Source of the DNA: MA-ANB-1 sp040878225
Lineage (GTDB): Bacteria > Actinomycetota > Acidimicrobiia > Spongiisociales > ZC4RG35
Reading direction: 5' to 3'
Assembly (NCBI GenBank): GCA_040878225.1
Contig: JBBDMR010000073.1
Location: 1 to 23,037 of the forward strand
Length of the DNA stretch: 23,037 nt
Part shown: positions 1-7,060 of the stretch, one piece after another
Numbering within the stretch: position 1 is the stretch's first letter
Layout: each line of letters starts with the position of its first letter
The notes under the pieces: generated by a model
What the model was told of the DNA's origin: nothing
Seen by the model: the letters and a program-made list of their open reading frames with translations, nothing else
The model's database searches: none
Translations under genes and position numbers: made by a program

Positions 1-38
1 CAGTCCCCCTTACCTCCCGGCCCTTCCGGGCCGGCAGG
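1..38 (+). repeat. Hairpin repeat module A, copy 1
   Basis: This 38-base unit starts CAGTCCCCCTTACCTCC and folds as CCGGCCC, loop TTCC, GGGCCGG, with a flanking CCT/AGG pair. It matches 22953-22990 at 35 of 38 positions. Confidence 0.85.
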
Positions 39-42
39 AACC

Positions 43-112
43 TTTCCCCCATTCGACTTCGTCTCCGGGGGAACAGCTACGCGGACCTTCCTCCCGCAAG
101 CGGGAGGACAGT
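43..112 (+). repeat. 70-base two-hairpin repeat (modules B+C), copy 1
   Basis: Module B pairs TTCCCCC with GGGGGAA around a 16-base loop that contains GACTTCGTC. Module C is TCCTCCCGC, AA, GCGGGAGGA. The unit matches 340-409 at 68 of 70 positions; the differences are at 66 (C versus T) and 85 (A versus G). Confidence 0.9.
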
Positions 113-139
113 CAACAAACTCGGGGCACCGCCACCCGC

Positions 140-220
140 GACTCTCCCTCCGCTTGCACCTCTCCGACCGCTAGGTCGGAGGGGAGGGTGGGGAGATCCC
201 AACAACGCTGCTTGCTCAGG
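140..220 (+). repeat. Hairpin repeat module D, copy 1 (partly decayed)
   Basis: This segment is homologous to 22846-22930. It shares GACTCTCCCTCCGCT, then CTCCGACC-GCTA-GGTCGGAG, then GGGAGGGTGGG, a small GGGA...TCCC hairpin and CAACG. The first hairpin, intact in the right-end copy, has been shortened here by an internal deletion after position 154. Confidence 0.75.
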
Positions 221-271
221 GCGTGGACGCGTCCGGTCTCCCAGCCCGAGGGGACCTCTCCCTCCTACCTC

Positions 272-291
272 CGCCCGCCTAACGGCGGGCG
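272..291 (+). repeat. Perfect hairpin module E
   Basis: CGCCCGCC (272-279) pairs with GGCGGGCG (284-291) around a TAAC loop. It is the only copy in the window, placed in the same array as the other modules. Confidence 0.7.
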
Positions 292-294
292 CAG

Positions 295-324
295 GGACCT
301 TCCTCCCGCAAGCGGGAGGACAGT
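295..324 (+). repeat. Hairpin module C, extra copy
   Basis: These 30 bases are identical to 83-112. The hairpin TCCTCCCGC-AA-GCGGGAGGA at 301-320 is present here without module B in front. Confidence 0.85.
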
Positions 325-339
325 TGGGGTCCAGGGACT

Positions 340-409
340 TTTCCCCCATTCGACTTCGTCTCTGGGGGAACAGCTACGCGGGCCTTCCTCCCGCAAGCGG
401 GAGGACAGT
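340..409 (+). repeat. 70-base two-hairpin repeat (modules B+C), copy 2
   Basis: This is a near-identical copy (68/70) of 43-112, offset by 297 bases. It ends 7 bases beyond the protease stop codon. On the minus strand its C hairpin (386-405) would be the first structure in the 3' end of the protease transcript and may act as a terminator or mRNA end stabiliser. Confidence 0.9.
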
Positions 410-415
410 GACATC

Positions 416-1543
416 TCAGCTTGCTTCGTCTTCGCGGACTCCTAGGGTTGCCCGGAGGGTGATCTCGGTTCCGTCGCGGACGACGGTGAACTCGACCAGC
501 TCTCCCGGTCGGTGCGCTCGGACCTGGGAAGCAAGGTCGGAGATCCCCTGCACTCGGACCCCATCGATGGAGATGACCAGGTCGTCGACTTCGAAGCCGG
601 CTTCCTCGGCTGCGGTCCCTTCCGTCACCTCGGTTATCCGCGCTCCGGCCCGGCCGGTGGAGACTGTCTCGCCCATTACTCCGAGGAAAGCAAACTCGAT
701 GCTCTCCCCCGCGATGACAGCTTGCGCGATGTCGTACGCAACATCGATCGGGACGGCGAAACCGACACCATCGTTTGCCCCCGAAAGAGAGAAGATCGAA
801 ACGTTGATGCCCAGTACCCGACCCTCGCGGTCGAGAAGGGCGCCTCCAGAGTTGCCCGGGTTTATCGCCGCATCGGTCTGCAACATCGATCGGCAGACCC
901 CACCTTCTATGCCACAACCCAGGGGCTGGTTGACAGCGGAGATGATGCCGGCGGTGACAGTCGAGGTAAGCCCCCACGGTGAACCGACAGCGATCGCGGT
1001 CTGGCCCACCCGGGGCAGGTAGTCGAGGGCGAGGGTCGCCACCGGGACATCGGTCCGGTCGATCTGGATCACCGCGATATCGGCTTCGGCAGTGCCTCCG
1101 AGAACGGTGCCTTCAACATTCTCACCGTCTTCGAGTCGAACCTGCACGGTTGTTTCGCCTTCGACGACGTGGGCGGCGGTCAGGATGAGGCCCTCATCGA
1201 AGACGACGCCAGACCCGACACCGTCCGTCGTCCTGATCTGGACAACTGAGGGCAGGATCTTCTCTGCGGCATCGGCGATCGGCTCCACACCTGCAACAGG
1301 TGTCGTCACTGAAACTTCGAGAGGTTCAGTCGTGATGGAGGTTTCGTCGCCGGCCACAACATCGGATTCGGACGGAGAGGTGGCGACCAACCAGGTGATG
1401 CCAGCAGCTGACCCGACCACAAACAGCAAAAGGAGAACCCTGGCAAACCATTTGCTCCCCCGGGGGGTTGTCTCCTCGGGTTGGGAGAGATGGGGTTCGG
1501 CGGGTTGCGATTCGGCGAGATTGTGTTCGGAGAAATCGGTCAT
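416..1543 (-). CDS. HtrA/PepD-like membrane-anchored serine protease with PDZ domain
   Basis: This is a 375-residue trypsin-like (S1C, HtrA/DegP family) protease. A short Pro/Glu-rich cytoplasmic tail is followed by one membrane segment at about 35-54 (VLLLLFVVGSAAGITWLV), a Thr/Ser/Glu linker, the protease domain at about 88-280 and a PDZ domain at about 284-370. The catalytic triad is visible as His125 (LTAAHVV), Asp155 (ADIAVIQI) and Ser232 (NPGNSGGAL). The family degrades or refolds damaged exported proteins; the single anchor puts the active domain outside the membrane. An AGGA lies 5 bases before the ATG. It is the last gene of an operon after the kinase (45-base gap) and regulator, the same order as mprA-mprB-pepD of mycobacteria. 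A regulatory link is inferred from that order only. Confidence 0.95.
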   Translation of the reverse strand: MTDFSEHNLAESQPAEPHLSQPEETTPRGSKWFARVLLLLFVVGSAAGITWLVATSPSESDVVAGDETSITTEPLEVSVTTPVAGVEPIADAAEKILPSVVQIRTTDGVGSGVVFDEGLILTAAHVVEGETTVQVRLEDGENVEGTVLGGTAEADIAVIQIDRTDVPVATLALDYLPRVGQTAIAVGSPWGLTSTVTAGIISAVNQPLGCGIEGGVCRSMLQTDAAINPGNSGGALLDREGRVLGINVSIFSLSGANDGVGFAVPIDVAYDIAQAVIAGESIEFAFLGVMGETVSTGRAGARITEVTEGTAAEEAGFEVDDLVISIDGVRVQGISDLASQVRAHRPGELVEFTVVRDGTEITLRATLGVREDEAS

Positions 1544-1588
1544 GTCTTCCTGTTCTTCTGAGCCGCTGCAAACGGTAGGGACAACTCT

Positions 1589-2740
1589 TTAACCATTCGT
1601 AAAGGGAGGGTTATTCGGATGTGCACCTTTTCGCCTGGCGGTAGGGAGCCACATCACCATTGTCGCGCCCCTACCCGAACTACCGGAGAAAGAAACCAGT
1701 GCCCCCCCGTGTGAGTCGGCGACCCGCTCGACGATGGAGAGCCCGAGCCCGATTGGAAGATCCTCCGAATCGAGTTGGAGTCCCGGACCTTCGTCATCGA
1801 CAGCTAGATAGGCCCACCCCTCTGTCTCGCCGGAGACCAGCTTCAGTCGGGAGCCGGGGGGAGCCGCCCTGATCGCGTTGTCGATGAGGTTGGAAAAGGC
1901 TCGTTCGATGGCAAGTTCCACGCCCATGATGCTGGCCACACCGGGCATCACGTCCAGGCCCAACGCCGCCTCCTGAATCACCGGCTGATACTCACGCGCC
2001 TTGCGCTCGACGAGTTCGGCCAGGTCGACGGGCGCGGGGGATGTGTTCGCAGTCTCGGCGCGGGCGACTGCCAGGAGGCTATCGATCATCTCCCCCATCT
2101 TCTCGACGTTGCGCCGGATGATCTCCCCGGTCTCCCTCCACTCTTCGGGATCGGTCTGCGGGTCATCGAGGGCCACCTCGACGTTGGAGCGGATCACAGC
2201 AAGAGGAGTTCTCAAATCGTGGCTGGTATCCGCCAGAAATCGCTTCTGGCCCCGGAACGCCCGGTCCAGCCTCTCCAGCATTCCGTCGATCGTGGCGGCG
2301 AGCCGGGTCAGCTCGTCGTCGGGCCCTTTGAGATCGATCCTCCGGCTCAGATCCGAAACCTCGATTTCCCGGGCAAGATTCGTTATCTGGTCGATGGGCT
2401 TGAGAACCCGTCCAGACATGAACCACCCCACCACCAGGCTCAACAAGAACAAGGCCAAAAGACCGAAGATGCTGAATCGGGCAACCTCGTCGAGGACTAT
2501 CTCGTTGTAAACGGTCTCGATCATTGCCATGTCATGATCGGTCAGGTCGGGGACCATGCCGATCACTTCCCCATCAACCATCACCGGCTCGCCCGAGATT
2601 ACGTACCGGTTCATCGATTGATTGCGGAACCAGTACTGCAGGCCCAGGTAGACAAGCCCGAGCAGGGCTCCCCCCAGCCCGAACACAATGGCCGAGTACT
2701 GGACCGAGAGTCTGAAGCGGATCGACTTCATAAAGCTCAC
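1589..2740 (-). CDS. Two-component sensor histidine kinase (MprB-like position)
   Basis: This 383-residue membrane kinase has two membrane segments at about 15-34 and 90-108, a short outside loop of about 50 residues, a HAMP linker at about 109-162, a phosphoacceptor His174 in SHDLRTPL, and an ATPase domain with N box NLIDNA (284-289), G1 DDEGPG (315-320) and G2 GLGLSIV (331-337). All core motifs are present, so it should autophosphorylate and pass phosphate to the regulator encoded just upstream. The GTG start overlaps the regulator's stop as GTGA, which points to translational coupling; an ATG three codons later is an alternative. The sensing loop is small for the family, so it may sense the membrane itself or a partner protein. 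Confidence 0.95.
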   Translation of the reverse strand: MSFMKSIRFRLSVQYSAIVFGLGGALLGLVYLGLQYWFRNQSMNRYVISGEPVMVDGEVIGMVPDLTDHDMAMIETVYNEIVLDEVARFSIFGLLALFLLSLVVGWFMSGRVLKPIDQITNLAREIEVSDLSRRIDLKGPDDELTRLAATIDGMLERLDRAFRGQKRFLADTSHDLRTPLAVIRSNVEVALDDPQTDPEEWRETGEIIRRNVEKMGEMIDSLLAVARAETANTSPAPVDLAELVERKAREYQPVIQEAALGLDVMPGVASIMGVELAIERAFSNLIDNAIRAAPPGSRLKLVSGETEGWAYLAVDDEGPGLQLDSEDLPIGLGLSIVERVADSHGGALVSFSGSSGRGATMVMWLPTARRKGAHPNNPPFTNG

Positions 2741-3414
2741 TTGTCGACCAGCTTGTAGCCACGGCCCGGCACCGTTTCGATGAGCCGCGGCTCACCGAGT
2801 TTCTTCCGCAGATTGCTCAGCGTCACCCTGACCACGTTTGTCATCGGATCGGCCATCTCATCCCAGACGTGTTCGAGCAGGTGCTCCTGGGTCATCACCT
2901 CGCCCGGGCGCGTCATGAAGTAGTTGAGGAGAGAGAACTCTTTGGCGGTGAGTGAGAGCTGGGCACCGTCGCGCTCTGCTTCGAAACGCGCCGGGTCCAT
3001 AGTGAGTGAACCGACCTCCAGCGTCGGTGAGGCGTGGACGTCCCGGCGCAGGAGGGCCCGGACCCGGGCGGCCAGCTCGGAGAAGGCAAATGGCTTGACG
3101 AGATAGTCATCGGCACCCGAGTCGAGGCCCAGCACCCGGTCGCCCACGTCATCGCGGGCAGTGAGCATGAGAATCCTCGGCCGTTCCTCCTCGAACAGCG
3201 GCAACTCCCCATCGATCACCGATCGACAGAGGTCGAGGCCGGAGCCGTCAGGAAGGTTCCAGTCGAGGCAGACCAGGTCGTAGCCGGCGGTCCTCAGCTT
3301 GAAATCGGCGTCGTAGGCGTTCAGAGCGACGTCCACCGCATGGCCATCGCGGCGCAAACCCTTGGCCAGGGCATTGGCCAGGTCAGGCTCATCTTCGACA
3401 ACCAGCAATCTCAC
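2737..3414 (-). CDS. OmpR/PhoB-family response regulator
   Basis: This 225-residue protein has a receiver domain at 1-120 with acidic residues Glu7-Asp8, phosphoacceptor Asp51, Thr85 and Lys107 (VKPF), and a winged-helix DNA-binding domain at about 128-224 ending in the typical VPGRGYKLV. It is the output partner of the kinase that overlaps its stop codon. It starts with GTG; TAGGTT lies 6 bases before the start on the minus strand, consistent with a leaderless transcript for the whole regulator-kinase-protease operon. Target genes cannot be read from the sequence; autoregulation and control of the protease gene are likely by analogy with mprAB. Confidence 0.95.
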   Translation of the reverse strand: MRLLVVEDEPDLANALAKGLRRDGHAVDVALNAYDADFKLRTAGYDLVCLDWNLPDGSGLDLCRSVIDGELPLFEEERPRILMLTARDDVGDRVLGLDSGADDYLVKPFAFSELAARVRALLRRDVHASPTLEVGSLTMDPARFEAERDGAQLSLTAKEFSLLNYFMTRPGEVMTQEHLLEHVWDEMADPMTNVVRVTLSNLRKKLGEPRLIETVPGRGYKLVDK

Positions 3415-3420
3415 CCCGGA

Positions 3421-3426
3421 AACCTA
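3421..3426 (-). promoter_or_regulatory. Candidate -10 box for the regulator-kinase-protease operon
   Basis: TAGGTT on the minus strand sits 6 bases before the GTG at 3414, which fits a leaderless transcript. No clear -35 box is seen. Confidence 0.45.
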
Positions 3427-3542
3427 TACCAAACGGAATAACAACCGGATAAACCAGGGTTCGGGCGCCTCGCGAAGCATCATGGGGCTACTGACCTATC
3501 AACTTTTCGCAACGGTCTGCCGATTAGGAGAGTCGAATACAT

Positions 3543-3722
3543 ATGGTCGTTACTTTTATCACCCGCGATCGGGACGGTTTCCACACCTACACAGGTCATG
3601 TGGTTTGCCGTGGCCCTTCCACAATTGTCGTTTTCCTGACCGAGCCGTTCGGCCTTGCGGGCAGGTCGGTGCAGTTCCCGATCACTGATGTGGTCGAGGA
3701 AAAAGCCGTCTCGAACGTCTGA
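3543..3722 (+). CDS. Small 59-residue protein of unknown function
   Basis: This is a short reading frame, MVVTFITRDRDGF... to ...VVEEKAVSNV. It begins at an ATG preceded by AGGAGAG at 3526-3532, a 10-base spacing typical of a ribosome site. It is divergent from the regulator gene (128 bases apart) and sits 53 bases before a small membrane protein on the same strand. Alternating hydrophobic residues (HVVCRGPSTIVVFLTEP) suggest a small beta-rich fold; there is no signal peptide or membrane segment. I do not recognise the family. The good ribosome site and the lack of any competing gene make it likely real. Confidence 0.6.
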   Translation: MVVTFITRDRDGFHTYTGHVVCRGPSTIVVFLTEPFGLAGRSVQFPITDVVEEKAVSNV

Positions 3723-3763
3723 TCAGGTCCAAATGACCCATCGACAGACCCGCTGACACCGGA

Positions 3764-3769
3764 TAGCCT
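3764..3769 (+). promoter_or_regulatory. Candidate -10 box for the small membrane protein gene
   Basis: TAGCCT ends 6 bases before the ATG at 3776; no ribosome site is present, so a leaderless transcript is likely. Confidence 0.5.
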
Positions 3770-3775
3770 TTCAGC

Positions 3776-4036
3776 ATGGATGCCTCCACACTTGCAGACT
3801 TCGGCCTCATCGCCGGCGTAGGCGCGCTATTCGGGCTCATCGGAGGGTTTCTCGGGGGCGCCGACCGACTAATCGGCACTCTCCTAATGGGGGCAATCGG
3901 CGGAATCGTCTTGTCATCCATATTTGCCCTCGCCGGGTGGCCGGCAATCTATTCAGTGGGCAGTAACGACCTTTCGCTGGTTTGGGCCGGGGTAGGAGGT
4001 TTTATCCTCGGTCTGGCGATAAGCCGCAGCAACTGA
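3776..4036 (+). CDS. Small glycine-rich membrane protein, possibly GlsB/YeaQ/YmgE-like
   Basis: This 86-residue protein is almost entirely hydrophobic, with three likely membrane segments at about 9-28 (LIAGVGALFGLIGGFLGG), 33-54 and 66-83 and many Gly residues. The size and the Gly-rich helices recall the GlsB/YeaQ/YmgE group of small stress-related membrane proteins, but the middle loop (SVGSNDLSLV) is not a family signature I can confirm. The function is unknown. It is followed by a strong terminator at 4060-4089. The start is supported by a -10 box 6 bases upstream. Confidence 0.7.
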   Translation: MDASTLADFGLIAGVGALFGLIGGFLGGADRLIGTLLMGAIGGIVLSSIFALAGWPAIYSVGSNDLSLVWAGVGGFILGLAISRSN

Positions 4037-4059
4037 CAGGAACCAACAGGTCACACCAA

Positions 4060-4089
4060 GAACCCCCGGGTCGAATGGCCCGGGGGTTC
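4060..4089. terminator. Bidirectional terminator hairpin between convergent genes
   Basis: GAACCCCCGGG (4060-4070) pairs perfectly with CCCGGGGGTTC (4079-4089) around the loop TCGAATGG. It lies between the ends of the small membrane protein gene (plus) and sufB (minus). There is no long T run, as is common in GC-rich actinobacteria. Confidence 0.8.
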
Positions 4090-4114
4090 CACGTTGGAGG
4101 GAGGATTCGGTCCT

Positions 4115-5524
4115 TTAGCCGACTGCACCGGCTTCGACCATGTTGAGCTCGATGAGACGGTTCATCTCAACTGCGTACTCCATGGGAAGCTCCTTGACGA
4201 TTGGCTCGATGAAACCGGCCACGATCATCGAGGTTGCCTCTTCTTCTGTCAGTCCCCGCGACATCAGGTAGAACATCTGCTCCTCGCCGACCTTGGACAC
4301 AGTGGCCTCATGGCCGATCTCAGCATCGTTCTCCTCGATCTCCATAGACGGGTAGGTATCCGAGCGGCTCTCGTCGTCGAGGATCAGTGCGTCACAGCGG
4401 ACGAAGCTCTTGGCATGTTCGGCTCCGGGCTCGACCCGGACCAGGCCCCGATATCCGGAACGGCCCCCTCCCTTGGCGATCGACTTCGACACGATTGTCG
4501 AGGTGGTGTCGGGAGCGACGTGGACCATTTTGGCGCCGGCGTCCTGATGCTGGCCTTCGCCGGCAAAGGCGATCGAAAGCACCTCTCCGTGGGCGCCTGG
4601 CTCCATGAGCCATACCGCCGGGTACTTCATGGTGAGACGGGAACCGAGGTTGCCGTCGACCCACTCCATCGTGGCGTTGCGGTATGCAACGGCTCGTTTT
4701 GTCACTAGGTTGAATACGTTGTTCGACCAGTTCTGGATGGTCGTGTAACGGCAACGACCACCTTCCTTGACGATGATTTCCACCACCGCCGAGTGCAGCG
4801 AGTCGGTCGTATAGGTAGGTGCCGAACATCCTTCGACGTAGTGAACGTAAGCACCCTCGTCGACGATGATCAGCGTCCGCTCGAATTGGCCCATGTTCTC
4901 CGAGTTGATCCGGAAGTAGGCCTGTAGCGGCTGGTCGACGTGGACGCCGGGCGGCACGTAGATGAACGAGCCACCGGACCATACCGCCGAGTTGAGCGCG
5001 GCGAACTTGTTGTCGTTTGGCGGAATCACCGTGCCGAAGTGCTTCTGGACGATCTCGGGGTATTCGCGGAGGGCGGTGTCCATATCGGTGAAGAGGACAC
5101 CAAGTCCTTCGAGGTCTTCCCGGTTGCGGTGGTAAACGACCTCGGATTCGTACTGCGCCGTCACTCCGGCGAGATACTTGCGCTCGGCTTCAGGAATCCC
5201 CAGCTTCTCGTAGGTCTGCTTGATCGACTCGGGCACCATGTCCCAGTCTTTCTGTTGCTCACCCTCGGGCTTGACGTAGTAATAGATGTCGTCGAAGTCG
5301 ATGGTGTCGAGCGCGCCGCCGCCACCCCACTGGGGCATCGGCTTGCGGAGGAACCGCTGATACGCCTTGAGCCGGAAGTCGAGCATCCATTGCGGCTCTT
5401 TCTTCATGGCCGACATCTGGCGGATCACGTCTTCATCCAGCCCCTTCTTGGGCTCGAACGCGAGCGCGACCTCGTCGTGCCACCCGAGCTGGTAGCCGCC
5501 TAGATCAATGTCAACTGTTGCCAC
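4115..5524 (-). CDS. sufB: Fe-S cluster assembly scaffold subunit SufB
   Basis: This 469-residue protein is full length for SufB, the scaffold subunit of the SUF (SufBCD) system that builds iron-sulfur clusters in the cytoplasm. Family blocks are clear: PPGVHVDQPLQAYFRINSEN, the EGCSAP segment at 231-236, the beta-helix core, and Cys377 in VRCDALILDDESRSDTYP, which matches the essential Cys405 of E. coli SufB. It starts at GTG with AGGTGAT six bases upstream. In many actinobacteria sufB leads a sufBDCSU operon; here it is followed by a terminator and a convergent gene, so its partners must lie elsewhere. The gap upstream holds a palindrome (5590-5614) that may be an operator. Confidence 0.97.
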   Translation of the reverse strand: MATVDIDLGGYQLGWHDEVALAFEPKKGLDEDVIRQMSAMKKEPQWMLDFRLKAYQRFLRKPMPQWGGGGALDTIDFDDIYYYVKPEGEQQKDWDMVPESIKQTYEKLGIPEAERKYLAGVTAQYESEVVYHRNREDLEGLGVLFTDMDTALREYPEIVQKHFGTVIPPNDNKFAALNSAVWSGGSFIYVPPGVHVDQPLQAYFRINSENMGQFERTLIIVDEGAYVHYVEGCSAPTYTTDSLHSAVVEIIVKEGGRCRYTTIQNWSNNVFNLVTKRAVAYRNATMEWVDGNLGSRLTMKYPAVWLMEPGAHGEVLSIAFAGEGQHQDAGAKMVHVAPDTTSTIVSKSIAKGGGRSGYRGLVRVEPGAEHAKSFVRCDALILDDESRSDTYPSMEIEENDAEIGHEATVSKVGEEQMFYLMSRGLTEEEATSMIVAGFIEPIVKELPMEYAVEMNRLIELNMVEAGAVG

Positions 5525-5589
5525 TGGGTCATCACCTCAAAGAGTCTCTTCCGGACCTCACCTGTTACAACAAGAAACCGGTTCGGGGT

Positions 5590-5614
5590 ATTTCCACTAC
5601 GCCCGTAGGGAAAT
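5590..5614. promoter_or_regulatory. 25-base imperfect palindrome upstream of sufB
   Basis: ATTTCC-A-CTACG, then CC, then CGTAG-GGAAAT: two 11-base arms with one unpaired A. It lies 66-90 bases before the sufB start in a 145-base gap, flanked by GTTACAA (5564-5570) and its inverse TTGTAAC (5614-5620). It may be an operator for an Fe-S-responsive repressor, or a weak terminator of the methyltransferase gene; no T run supports the latter. Confidence 0.4.
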
Positions 5615-5669
5615 TGTAACCGCTGGAGCCGCCCAGCCCAATACGCCCGGTATCTCCGCGGTCAGCCGG

Positions 5670-6509
5670 TCATAGCCGGCGGGCAACAACCCGAACTATC
5701 GGCCAGGCAACGTGGGGCATTATCGGCGCCAGCTCGGACAACATCTGACGGATCGCCGACGGATGGGCGTAAGGGTCGGAGACGTGTGCCAACCAACGCC
5801 GCTTGATTTCCATCACCTCGGGGACGAGGGCTTCGAGATCGGCGTCGCTGTAACGATCGAGATGCAGAGGGAAAGTGAACGGCTCCACGTGGGACGTCGA
5901 TTCGATGGCAAACCCGTTGCCCACAACCGAGTTGATGAACATCGGGATCTTGAGGCCGAACCCGGTCTGTCCAAACGGGCCCTCCCGCGGCGGCAGGTTG
6001 AGAAACCGGACGACCTGGGCGAGCTCGGGGCGGAAGGCGAGCACCTCCTCGACGTCGGGAATGTCGGGTCCCAATGGCTGGTCTTCTATGGCGACAAACT
6101 CGTGAAACGCAACGACGAGACGACCGCCGGGACGGATCACCTCGGCGAACTCGGCGCTCATTGTGTCAGGGTCGGCCCGATCTCCCTCCCAGGTAGGGAA
6201 TTGGAAGACCATCCGGGCCACGACGAGGTCGAAGCTGCGGCCACCAAGACTCTGCACCACGTTTCCCGCAGCGACGCCGGTGAGCCACTCCACTCCGTCA
6301 TCGCCCGGTTCGGGCTCGGGCCGGGTGGCCAGGACAGAGCGGGCACCGGCTTCGACCATGTAGCGGGACAGATCACCCAATCCCGCCGAGAAGTCGAGGA
6401 TGTCGGCGCCCGCCGCCATCTCGGGAGGAACGAGGTCTTCGAGCAGGTAGTAGACCAGCCATCGCATCTGATGCCAGCTTCGGGCCGATTCCCATGTGTT
6501 CTCCGACAT
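5670..6509 (-). CDS. Class I SAM-dependent methyltransferase
   Basis: This 279-residue protein has a SAM-binding motif at about 37-48 (ILDFSAGLGDLS), an acidic segment after strand 2, and FDLVVARMVFQFP at about 93-105 followed by IRPGGRLVVAFHEF, the usual post-motif region. The substrate is not evident. The C-terminal half (after about 150) has no motif I recognise and may cap the active site. It diverges from a Rossmann-fold gene 48 bases away. TAACGT lies 6 bases before the ATG and no ribosome site is seen, suggesting a leaderless message. The next minus-strand gene, sufB, is 145 bases further on and probably separately transcribed. Confidence 0.85.
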   Translation of the reverse strand: MSENTWESARSWHQMRWLVYYLLEDLVPPEMAAGADILDFSAGLGDLSRYMVEAGARSVLATRPEPEPGDDGVEWLTGVAAGNVVQSLGGRSFDLVVARMVFQFPTWEGDRADPDTMSAEFAEVIRPGGRLVVAFHEFVAIEDQPLGPDIPDVEEVLAFRPELAQVVRFLNLPPREGPFGQTGFGLKIPMFINSVVGNGFAIESTSHVEPFTFPLHLDRYSDADLEALVPEVMEIKRRWLAHVSDPYAHPSAIRQMLSELAPIMPHVAWPIVRVVARRL

Positions 6510-6515
6510 GAGCAG

Positions 6516-6521
6516 ACGTTA
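6516..6521 (-). promoter_or_regulatory. Candidate -10 box for the methyltransferase gene
   Basis: TAACGT on the minus strand sits 6 bases before the ATG at 6509, consistent with leaderless transcription. Confidence 0.45.
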
Positions 6522-6557
6522 CGCCCGCACCGGCCTCTAGCTAACGTCGTCGACGAA

Positions 6558-6989
6558 ATGCCTGTGATTGTTGTAGGAGCCGACACCCCAACCGGGTCGC
6601 GGATTGTCGACGCAATGCTCGACCCGGCCCGTGAGATTCGGGTTTTCGTGAGCGACCCCGGCGAAGGGATGCGGCTCAGGGAACGGGGCGTCAAGGTGGC
6701 GTTGGGAGATATCTCCGACGACTCCCACCTCGAGGCGGCAGCCACTCAATGTTTCAGTGCGGTCCTAATCACCGAAGCGGCCCGGGACGACCGGGAGCGA
6801 TCGTTCGCCCCGGATGAGGCCGCGGTGCTCAAGGCCTGGGCGTCAGCAGTTGCCGGTGTGCGGCGGGTGATATGGGTTCACGACGGCGAGGCTCCTCCGA
6901 CCGGGGTGTCTGAAGTCGCTGTGGTCCCGCCCGACGACCCCGACGTCGTCGAGAAGGTTGTGTCTCTCGACAACGCCAGAGAAATCTGA
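6558..6989 (+). CDS. Short NAD(P)-binding Rossmann-fold (NmrA/SDR-like) protein
   Basis: This 143-residue protein begins MPVIVVGADTPTGSRIVDAM, a dinucleotide-binding loop (GxxxxxG) after strand 1, followed by VKVALGDISDDSHLEAA, typical of NmrA-like atypical short-chain dehydrogenases that recognise NAD(P). The usual family length is 200-300 residues, so this is a truncated or minimal version without a recognisable catalytic Tyr-Lys pair. It may be a sensor or regulator rather than an enzyme. The ATG at 6558 was chosen because it starts the Rossmann strand; the same frame is open further upstream but that part is the shadow of the methyltransferase. A TAACGT lies 10 bases before the start. Confidence 0.75.
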   Translation: MPVIVVGADTPTGSRIVDAMLDPAREIRVFVSDPGEGMRLRERGVKVALGDISDDSHLEAAATQCFSAVLITEAARDDRERSFAPDEAAVLKAWASAVAGVRRVIWVHDGEAPPTGVSEVAVVPPDDPDVVEKVVSLDNAREI

Positions 6990-7060
6990 CCAGGATCGAC
7001 GCCGACTCGTGCCCCGACCACCAACGTTTGCCGCGTTCGCCATCATTGCTGGCCAGAGCA

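Larger units (their letters stand above)
1..415. repeat. Gene-free array of GC-rich hairpin repeats (left cluster)
   Basis: No convincing gene lies here. The stretch is built from short palindromic modules with small loops, joined by short linkers: CCGGCCC/GGGCCGG at 17-34, TTCCCCC/GGGGGAA at 44-73 and again at 341-370, TCCTCCCGC/GCGGGAGGA with an AA loop at 89-108, 301-320 and 386-405, CTCCGACC/GGTCGGAG at 162-181, and CGCCCGCC/GGCGGGCG at 272-291. Two of the module types recur downstream of rpiB at the right end. The array lies 3' of the protease operon, so the first hairpin (386-405) could also end that transcript. It resembles REP/BIME-type intergenic repeats in general style; I do not recognise the family. 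Confidence 0.85.

Noticed and set aside
1..415. Possible CRISPR array
   Set aside because: The repeats are palindromes of several kinds with irregular spacing, and there are no unique spacers of even length and no cas genes.
77..445. Open frames of 85-90 codons within the left repeat array
   Set aside because: They translate the hairpin repeats into Pro/Arg/Gly-rich strings with no ribosome site or domain.
5712..6557. Upstream extension of the Rossmann gene to a 425-residue protein
   Set aside because: This part is the antisense frame of the methyltransferase; the Rossmann strand begins at the ATG at 6558.
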